64,000 nucleotides of DNA from PoT sp049331405. GTDB taxonomy: Bacteria; Planctomycetota; Planctomycetia; Isosphaerales; Isosphaeraceae. The translations under genes and the position numbers were made by a program. The notes beneath the pieces were generated by a model. It had not been told where the DNA came from. It did not search any database and saw nothing but the letters and a program-made list of their open reading frames with translations. Shown in pieces: positions 57,711 to 64,000 of the stretch (its first letter is position 1; each line of letters starts with the position of its first letter). The DNA lies in contig NZ_CP186274.1 in the NCBI RefSeq assembly GCF_049331405.1, forward strand, positions 4,464,001 through 4,528,000, read 5' to 3'.

Positions 57711-60700
57711 ATGACCATTTCTGATATCTGCATCAAACGCCCCGTATTCACGTGGGTGCTCGTGGCGATACCCGTCGTGCTGGGCCTGGTCTCGTACGAC
57801 CGGCTCGGCGTCGACCTCTTCCCCGACGTCGACTTCCCCGTCTGCACCGTGACCACCGTGCTCAATGGCGCGGGGGTCGAGGAGATGGAGACGTCGGTCA
57901 CGAAGCCGCTCGAAGACATCATCAACACCGTCAGCGGCATCGAGGAGCTTCGATCCACGACGATCGAAGGAGTCTCGACGATCACCGTCGAGTTCCAGCT
58001 CTCCAAGAACGGCAACGTCGGGACGCAGGAGGTCCGGGACAAGGTCAACACGATACTGGCCGACCTCCCCGACGGTACCGAGTCGCCGATCATCGACAAG
58101 TTCGACACGGGCTCGATGCCCGTCATGACGATCGCCGTCTCCGGGCGTCGCGACTTCCGCGAGGTCACCGAGATCGCCCGCCGCCGGATCAAGGAGCGGC
58201 TCGAGACCGTCAGCGGCGTCGGTGCCGTCTCCCTCGTCGGCGGCCGCGTCCGCGCGATGAACGTCGTCGTCGACACCGACAAGCTGGCGAGCTACAACCT
58301 CTCCGTCGAGGACGTCCGCTTCGCCCTCGTCCGGCAGAACCTCGAGGTCCCCGGCGGCCGCGTCGATCAGGGGCCTCGCGAACTGGTGCTCCGAACCCTC
58401 GGGCGGATCACCACGGCCGCCGAGTTCAACAACCTGATCGTTTCCAACCGCAACGGCTACCCGATCCGGATCAAGGACATCGGCCGCGCGGACGACTCCT
58501 TCGAGGAACCCCGTACTTTGGCACGGCTCGACGGCGTCAACGCCGTGAGCCTCGTGATCCAGAAGCAGTCGGGCATGAACACGGTCAAGGTGGCCGACCT
58601 CGTCCGCGAACGGCTCGAGACCATCAAATCCTCGCTCCCCGCCGACATCGTCACCGAGGTCATCCGCGACCAGTCTCGCTTCGTGAAGAAGTCGATCGAG
58701 GAGGTGAAATTCCACCTCCTGCTCGCGGCCGCCCTGGTCTCGGCGACGATCCTGCTGTTCATCAGGGACTGGCGGACGACGGTCATCGCCACGCTCGCGA
58801 TCCCCACGTCGATCATCCCCACGTTCGTCTTCATGAGCTACATGGGGTTCACGCTCAATAACATCACGATGCTCGGCCTGATCCTCGCGATCGGCATCGT
58901 GATCGACGACGCGGTCGTGGTCCACGAGAACATCTTCCGCCACATGGAAGAGAGCGGCCTGGACGCGATGGAGGCCTCGAGGATCGGAACACGGGAGATT
59001 GCCCTCCCCGTGCTCGCGACGAGCCTCTCGCTGGTCGTCATCTTCGTGCCGATCGCCTTCATGGGCGGCATCGTCGGCCGGTTCTTCTCGAGCTTCGGGC
59101 TCACGGTCGCCTTCGCGATCATCATGAGCCTCTTCGTCTCCTTCACCCTCACCCCGATGCTCTGCAGCCGCTTCCTCAAGCTCGACCCGAGCGAGGCGGG
59201 TCACGCCAAGAGCAAGTCGGGCTGGATCTATCGCCTCATCGACGGCGGTTACGGGCTCTCCCTCCGAGGGGCCCTGCGGTTCAAGTTCCTGGTGGTCCTG
59301 ATCACGATCGGCGTGATCCTCAGCACGGTCCCGATCGGCCGGAGGATGGGCATCGCGCTCATCCCTCGCGACGACCAGGGCGAGTACGAGGTCAGCCTCA
59401 CGACCCCCGAAGGCTATAGCCTCGAACGCACCAGTTCCCTCTGCTCGGAGCTCGAGACCCGCCTGAGGAAGCTCAAGGGGACGACCCACATCTTCACCAC
59501 GATCGGCCAGTCCACGGGCGGCCGCGTGGTGAAGGGCCAGGGCGACGTCACCCGCGCCACGATCTACGTTCGGATGCCTGAACTGGAAGATCGCGAGTTC
59601 TCCCAGTTCGCCATCCAGCAAGAGGCCCGCACCCTGATGATGGACTACCCCGACCTCCGGGCGAGCGTCAACGACGTCTCGGCCTTCCAGGGCGGGCGCA
59701 GGCCGCAGACCTTCCAGGTGAGCCTGGCCGGTCCCGACATCAACACCCTTTCGACCTTAGCCGATGAGTTGAAGTCGAAGCTGAAGGATGCTCAGGGCAT
59801 CGTCGACATCGACACGACCCTCTCGCTCCGCAAGCCCGAGGTCCAGGTCGTCGTCGACCGCGAGCGGGCCAGCGACCTCGGCATCGAGGTGGGCCTCATC
59901 GCCGACACGTTGCGGATCCTCGTCGGCGGCATGCCGATCTCCAAGTTCCGCGACGGCGACGAGCAGTACGACGTCTGGCTCCGCGCCAAGGCGTCCGATC
60001 GTTCCACGACATCCGGGCTCTATCAGCTCAAGCTCCCCTCCCCGGCCGCCGGGCTCGTGGACCTCTCGAGCATGGCCAGACTGGTGGACGAGCGCGGGCC
60101 GACGGAGATCGAGCGGCTCAGCCGCGAGCGCATCGTGACCGTCCTCGGCAACCCGGAAGGGATCCCGCTCGGCGAGGCGGTCACGCGGACCGAGGCCATC
60201 CTCAAGTCGATGAACCTGCCGAAGCAATACTCCTACGTCTTCACCGGGCAGGCGAAGACGATGGGCGAGACCGGCAAATACTTCCTCATCGCCTTCGGCC
60301 TCTCGGTCCTGTTCATGTACCTGATCCTCGCGGCCCAGTTCGAGAGCTGGACCCAGCCGATCTCGATCCTGATGGCCCTGCCCGTCACCGTGCCGTTCGG
60401 CCTCCTCTCGCTGGTCCTCTTCCAGACGCCGATGGACATCTATGCCATGTTTGGGCTCTTCATGCTCATCGGCATCGTGAAGAAGAACGGCATCCTCCAG
60501 GTCGACGCGACTAACCAGCTCCGCGAGAAGGGCCTGCCGCGGACCGACGCCATCATCGAGGCCAACCACACCCGGTTGCGTCCGATCTTGATGACGACGG
60601 TCATGCTCGTCGCGGCGATGGTCCCAATTGCTTTGGGCCAAGGGCCTGGCGCCGGCGCCCGAGCCAGCATGGCCAAGGTCATCATCGGCGGCCAGATGCT

Positions 60701-60869
60701 CTCGCTCTTGCTCGCCCTCCTCGTCACCCCCGTCTTCTACGCCCTGATCGACATGTGGGTCAACTTCACCCGCAGGATCGGCATCCGCTTCTCGGTGCAG
60801 CCGACCACGCCTGCACCTCAGCACGCGAAGTCGGCCCACGAACTCGAGCCCGCCCACATGGGCGGTTGA
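57711..60869 (+). CDS. RND-type multidrug efflux permease (AcrB/HAE1 family)
   Basis: 1052 residues, full length. Twelve-helix inner-membrane proton antiporter with two large periplasmic loops. It begins MTISDICIKRPVFTWVLVAI with GVDLFPDVDFPVCTVTTVL. TM4 carries LGLILAIGIVIDDAVVVHEN with the proton-relay Asp pair. The second half shows FGLSVLFMYLILAAQFESWT and FMLIGIVKKNGILQVDATNQ. It exports lipophilic compounds, or other substrates, with the adaptor encoded 203 bases upstream. It is the third gene of the TetR-controlled unit; a hairpin follows. Confidence 0.96.
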   Translation: MTISDICIKRPVFTWVLVAIPVVLGLVSYDRLGVDLFPDVDFPVCTVTTVLNGAGVEEMETSVTKPLEDIINTVSGIEELRSTTIEGVSTITVEFQLSKNGNVGTQEVRDKVNTILADLPDGTESPIIDKFDTGSMPVMTIAVSGRRDFREVTEIARRRIKERLETVSGVGAVSLVGGRVRAMNVVVDTDKLASYNLSVEDVRFALVRQNLEVPGGRVDQGPRELVLRTLGRITTAAEFNNLIVSNRNGYPIRIKDIGRADDSFEEPRTLARLDGVNAVSLVIQKQSGMNTVKVADLVRERLETIKSSLPADIVTEVIRDQSRFVKKSIEEVKFHLLLAAALVSATILLFIRDWRTTVIATLAIPTSIIPTFVFMSYMGFTLNNITMLGLILAIGIVIDDAVVVHENIFRHMEESGLDAMEASRIGTREIALPVLATSLSLVVIFVPIAFMGGIVGRFFSSFGLTVAFAIIMSLFVSFTLTPMLCSRFLKLDPSEAGHAKSKSGWIYRLIDGGYGLSLRGALRFKFLVVLITIGVILSTVPIGRRMGIALIPRDDQGEYEVSLTTPEGYSLERTSSLCSELETRLRKLKGTTHIFTTIGQSTGGRVVKGQGDVTRATIYVRMPELEDREFSQFAIQQEARTLMMDYPDLRASVNDVSAFQGGRRPQTFQVSLAGPDINTLSTLADELKSKLKDAQGIVDIDTTLSLRKPEVQVVVDRERASDLGIEVGLIADTLRILVGGMPISKFRDGDEQYDVWLRAKASDRSTTSGLYQLKLPSPAAGLVDLSSMARLVDERGPTEIERLSRERIVTVLGNPEGIPLGEAVTRTEAILKSMNLPKQYSYVFTGQAKTMGETGKYFLIAFGLSVLFMYLILAAQFESWTQPISILMALPVTVPFGLLSLVLFQTPMDIYAMFGLFMLIGIVKKNGILQVDATNQLREKGLPRTDAIIEANHTRLRPILMTTVMLVAAMVPIALGQGPGAGARASMAKVIIGGQMLSLLLALLVTPVFYALIDMWVNFTRRIGIRFSVQPTTPAPQHAKSAHELEPAHMGG

Positions 60870-61227
60870 GTCTCTCGCAGGTTGGTTTGGGTTGCGGAAA
60901 GAATCGGAGGGCCGGAGCATTCGACTCGCTCGAAAGCTCCGGCCCTCGCCGCATTTATCCCACAAAACACAATATTTTGATTTGTCGTGTTTCTTCCGCC
61001 CAAATCGAGGGGGGATCGCCTGGACATCGATTCCCAAGAAGACGCTTCCCTTTCCGCCCGCCAGCGGTTATGAAAATGAAGTCCCTCGGTTTCCTCACCC
61101 GCCGAACCTGATCCGCCTTCACCTCTCCTGAAGGTACCTCCGGCGACTTTCCTCCTGTCGCACCCGACCAAGCGACCCATGTAACGCGTCCGCATCATCC
61201 CCCTCATCTCAGCGAAGGACGAACTTC
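60870..61227. other. intergenic region with efflux-operon terminator and downstream promoter
   Basis: 358 bases. The first part carries the hairpin at 60907. The rest, including an A+T-rich patch near 60960-60990, presumably holds the promoter of the propeller protein. No gene is seen. Confidence 0.5.
60907..60947 (+). terminator. efflux operon terminator hairpin
   Basis: GAGGGCCGGAGC at 60907-60918 pairs exactly with 60936-60947. The loop contains TTCGA/TCGAA, which extends the stem. Confidence 0.7.
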
Positions 61228-63198
61228 ATGCAATCCGGCTCGATGTCGAGTCTCATGGCCTTCTTCCTGCTCGCCATCTCCGCTCCCAGCTTTGGCGCGT
61301 CGTATCCGCAGCTCATCGCCACGCGCTATCCCGAAGGTTCAAAGCTACCCGAAGAGGCCAGCAGGCCGATCACCTGCTTCGACTTCGTCGCCCAGGACCT
61401 CCTCCCGGCCGGCGCGAAGGTGCTCTCCGCCGCGAGGGCGGCGAGCGGGCGTGTCCTGGTCGTCACAGACCAGGGTGCCTTCGGCTCGTCGGGCGAGAAG
61501 TTCGAGCGGCTCGAGATCGGCCCGAGACAACCCGAGCCGGGACAGCCCGAGGTCCGATCCTTCGCAAAGGTCGTTGCCATCGCCGGCGACGCGATCGGCC
61601 ACGTCTGGATCGCCACGGATCGCGGCCTCTTCGCCACCGACGGCGAGCAGTGGTGGCAGAGCATCGATCGTCGCGACGGCGTCCCGTACGAGACGTTGAC
61701 CTGCCTCTACCTCTCCCCGAACGGCGACGTCTGGGCGGGGACCCCGGAGGGAGCCTGGCGGCTACGCGACGGCCAGTACCGCTACTTCTGGGGCAAGCGC
61801 TGGCTCCCCGACAACCGCGTCCAGGCGATCTGGTCCGACGCCAAGAACCGCATCTGGCTCGAGACGAAGAAGGGCGTCTCCTGCATCGAGGAGCGGCCGA
61901 TGACCCTGGCCGAGAAGGCCGGCCACTATGATGAGATCACCTGGAGCCGGCACAATCGCCGAGGCTTCATCTGCGAGATCAAGCTCAAGACGCCGGGCGA
62001 CGTCAACAGTCCCCACACCTTCAACGTCAACGACAATGACGGCCTCTGGACGTCGATGTACGTCGCCGCGATGTCCCTCCGCTACGCCGCGACGAAGTCC
62101 CCCGAGGCCCGACTCCACGCCAACGGCTCGCTCAAGGCCCTTCTCGATCTCGAGCGTCTCCCCGGCCTCCCCGGATTCCCCGCGCGAGCGATCGCCACGG
62201 ACGACGAATTGCAGAAGGGGGTCCTCGGCGTGCACCTCGACGACACGGTCCTCACTCCCGGAGAGACGACCAAGATCTGGTTCCGCTCCAAGCTCGATCC
62301 CAAACTCTGGTGCAAGGGGGACACGAGCAGCGACGAGCTCGACGGCCACTATTTCGCCTGGTACCTCTACCACGACCTCGTCGCCGACGAGGCCGAGAAG
62401 ACGGAGATTGCCGGTGTCGTCCGTCGCGTGACCGACCACATCATGAACAACGGCTACAACCTCGTCGGCCACACCGGCCAGAAAACGCGCTGGGGGATCT
62501 GGGCCCCCGAGTTGATCAACCACCACCCGTTCTACCACGACCTCCGCGCCCTCAATTCGCTGGAGATCCTCTCCTTCCTCAAGGTCGCCGAGCACATCAC
62601 CGGCGACGCCAAATACGACCGAGCCTATGACGAGCTCATCGAAAAGCACCACTATTTGCTCAATAGCCTGATGATGCGCCGAGGCGTCACCGGTCGCTGG
62701 CCGGACATCAACCACTCGGACGACGAGCTCCTCTACCTCGTCTACTACCCCTTGCTCATGCTGGAAAAAGACCCGGCTCGTCGTCGCATCCTGGTCCAGA
62801 GCATCGCCCGAACCTGGGAAGAGACCCCGGGCGAACAGAGCATCCGCCCCGAGCACAGCCCCTTCTACAACTTCGTATACGGCGCCACCACCGGACGGCG
62901 CTGCGACGTCGATGAATCCATCGAAACCCTGCGCGACTGGCCCTGGGAACTGATCGACTGGACCGTGAACAACACGCAACGCCACGACGTCGTCGTGAAG
63001 ACCGAGCCCGGCGTCCATCGCCATCGGATCCAACTCGACCGCGTGCTCCCGATCTCCGAGCGTGCCCAGGGCCGATGGAACCGCAGCCCCTGGACCCCCG
63101 ACGACGGCACCGACGGCCGTCGCGAATTCGATGGCGTCGCCTGGTCCCTCAGCTACTGGCTCGGCGTCCATCACGGTTACATCCCGCCGACGGAGTAA
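61228..63198 (+). CDS. exported protein with two-component-regulator-propeller-like repeats and a helical C-terminal domain
   Basis: 656 residues from ATG 61228, with AAGGA eight bases upstream. Signal peptide, cut near SFGASYP. Residues about 60-240 contain propeller-type blades: GHVWIATDRGLFATDGEQWW, GDVWAGTPEGAWRLRDGQYR, NRIWLETKKGVSCIEERP. The remaining 400 residues are mainly helical with conserved-looking aromatic segments (LYHDLVADEAEKTEIAGVVR, YDELIEKHHYLLNSLMMRRG), resembling an alpha/alpha-barrel. Such propellers usually sense ligands in hybrid kinases; here they are fused to a different domain. It may bind or process carbohydrate, which is not proven. Confidence 0.7.
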   Translation: MQSGSMSSLMAFFLLAISAPSFGASYPQLIATRYPEGSKLPEEASRPITCFDFVAQDLLPAGAKVLSAARAASGRVLVVTDQGAFGSSGEKFERLEIGPRQPEPGQPEVRSFAKVVAIAGDAIGHVWIATDRGLFATDGEQWWQSIDRRDGVPYETLTCLYLSPNGDVWAGTPEGAWRLRDGQYRYFWGKRWLPDNRVQAIWSDAKNRIWLETKKGVSCIEERPMTLAEKAGHYDEITWSRHNRRGFICEIKLKTPGDVNSPHTFNVNDNDGLWTSMYVAAMSLRYAATKSPEARLHANGSLKALLDLERLPGLPGFPARAIATDDELQKGVLGVHLDDTVLTPGETTKIWFRSKLDPKLWCKGDTSSDELDGHYFAWYLYHDLVADEAEKTEIAGVVRRVTDHIMNNGYNLVGHTGQKTRWGIWAPELINHHPFYHDLRALNSLEILSFLKVAEHITGDAKYDRAYDELIEKHHYLLNSLMMRRGVTGRWPDINHSDDELLYLVYYPLLMLEKDPARRRILVQSIARTWEETPGEQSIRPEHSPFYNFVYGATTGRRCDVDESIETLRDWPWELIDWTVNNTQRHDVVVKTEPGVHRHRIQLDRVLPISERAQGRWNRSPWTPDDGTDGRREFDGVAWSLSYWLGVHHGYIPPTE

Positions 63199-63626
63199 GC
63201 CTTCTGCGCGGACATTCGAGCAAAATCCGACCCCGGAACGAAGGACCCTCCTTCACTCCGGGGTATTGAATTTGGCCGACCAGTTTCGAATCGACCCTCT
63301 CATCAGAACACAGGCAATAATAAATTAATTTCATTTGATAACTCTATCCATTCCATAGCATTCCTGTTGAGAGTTCAAATCTATTGCTGCCGGATACGCT
63401 GGCCTCCAGCGAGGGCTTGTACCATCGGAGCTCTCCGAAACTCCTTGCTCGCCTCGCTGTGCGACCACTCGCATTCTCGATAGAATTCGGTGGGCGTTCG
63501 GAGCTCAGGCGAAGTCCAGGTCGACGCAACTCATAAAGTCCCAGAGTAATCAGCACGCTATGACTTGATACTGGTGCAACGACAACAGATCACCCGGACC
63601 AATCTCTCGAGCATCTCCACAATCGA
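63199..63626. other. intergenic region with hairpin and A+T-rich patch
   Basis: 428 bases. Besides the hairpin at 63230 there is an A+T-rich patch at about 63305-63390 that stands out from the GC-rich surroundings and may carry the promoter of the MobA-like gene. No gene was recognised. Confidence 0.5.
63230..63264 (+). terminator. hairpin after the propeller protein gene
   Basis: ACCCCGGA at 63230-63237 pairs with 63257-63264, and GAAGGA with TCCTTC inside, separated by a 2x2 internal loop. It lies 32 bases past the stop. Confidence 0.7.
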
Positions 63627-64000
63627 ATGAATACCGCGGCCATCGTCCTGTGCGGAGGCGAAAGTCGTCGCATGGGACAACCCAAAGCGTGCCTGCCTTT
63701 CGGCGAGGAGACGATGCTGCAACGCATCGTGCGAATCGTCGGCGCCGTCTGCGAAGAAACGATTGTCGTGGCGGCGGCAGGTCAGGAGTGCCCCTCGCTC
63801 CCATCCACGGTGACGTTGGTGCATGACCGCGTCGCCGGCCAAGGTCCGCTCGAAGGCCTCGACACCGGCCTGGCCGCCCTCTCGTCGAACCCCGAATTCC
63901 TCTATGCGACCGCCGCCGATACTCCCTTCCTGGTCCCCGAATGGATCGCGCGACTCCGCGAACTCATCGGTCCTCACGACGCGGCGATTCCCGAGGTCGA
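63627..64000 (+). CDS. MobA-like molybdenum cofactor nucleotidyltransferase, 3' end outside window
   Basis: 124 residues are visible from ATG 63627, and the gene runs off the right edge. The N-terminus MNTAAIVLCGGESRRMGQPK is the nucleotide-binding GGxSxRMGxxK signature of MobA-type transferases, followed by ETMLQRIVRIVGAVCEETIV, the GPLEGLDTGLAAL loop and TAADTPFLVPEWI with the metal-binding Asp. MobA joins GMP to molybdopterin. MocA or other NTP-transferase relatives cannot be excluded from this half. Confidence 0.82.
   Translation, partial: MNTAAIVLCGGESRRMGQPKACLPFGEETMLQRIVRIVGAVCEETIVVAAAGQECPSLPSTVTLVHDRVAGQGPLEGLDTGLAALSSNPEFLYATAADTPFLVPEWIARLRELIGPHDAAIPEV

Noticed and set aside
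57621..59621. 666-codon open frame on minus opposite the RND pump
   Set aside because: The product is extremely rich in Asp, Arg, His and Glu, as expected from the antisense of a GC-rich gene. The plus strand encodes a textbook RND pump.
61762..63174. 470-codon open frame opposite the propeller gene
   Set aside because: Antisense shadow; composition is Val/Glu/Asp-skewed and no motif is seen.

Overview
The window is GC-rich, densely packed chromosomal DNA from a planctomycete, probably an Isosphaeraceae-type bacterium. This is inferred from the kinds of protein present: an ECF sigma factor fused to a membrane anchor and repeated regulatory-type domains, secreted ThuA-like and GHL6-like proteins, exported TPR and HEAT proteins, a YdjM-like membrane protein and an RdgC-like protein. 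Lineage was not tested by search. I saw no rRNA, tRNA, CRISPR array, insertion sequence or prophage.

Layout. 1-5.7 kb (minus): an acyltransferase-like membrane protein cut by the window edge, a PfkB-family sugar kinase, a PrxQ/Bcp peroxiredoxin and the fused ECF sigma factor. 6.3-12.1 kb (plus): three exported proteins, namely an NTF2-fold protein, an Asn/Gly-rich TPR protein and a GHL6-like glycosidase homologue. 12.3-26.7 kb: an exported M49 peptidase, a receiver-GAF-GGDEF diguanylate cyclase, a ThuA-like protein, an esterase, a HEAT protein, an SDR epimerase, a parvulin, a YdjM-like protein, an RdgC-like protein, YajQ and a threonine dehydratase. 26.9-30 kb: thrS and, divergently, infC, which appears to start at a non-canonical ATC codon. 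42.3-49.1 kb (minus): rpmI, rplT, pheS, a small protein, an APC permease, pheT and a SEC-C protein. Genes that are often contiguous in bacteria (thrS-infC-rpmI-rplT-pheS-pheT) are therefore split into two blocks, and pheS and pheT are separated by a permease. 49.4-54.6 kb: an efflux-type adaptor and two exported TPR proteins. 54.9-60.9 kb: a DUF442 protein and, divergently, a TetR regulator with a clear dyad operator followed by an RND adaptor and pump. 61.2-64 kb: an exported propeller protein and the start of a MobA-like nucleotidyltransferase.

The most interesting region is 30.8-42.1 kb. It gathers a BrkB/YihY membrane protein, a ferritin-like protein, a degenerate histidine kinase, an NtrC-type sigma-54 activator, a CBS protein, a YqjD-YqjE-like operon, a membrane GTPase, a CsbD protein, a DUF1328 (YtjA) protein, a small lipoprotein and four small proteins ending in a similar glycine-zipper anchor. 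Several have good -24/-12 (sigma-54) promoter matches 70-110 bases upstream, on both strands. I infer an envelope-stress regulon driven by sigma-54 and the local NtrC-type regulator. In enterobacteria, homologues of these small proteins belong to the RpoS response.

Many gene junctions carry long, nearly perfect hairpins that probably act as terminators, often for two converging genes.
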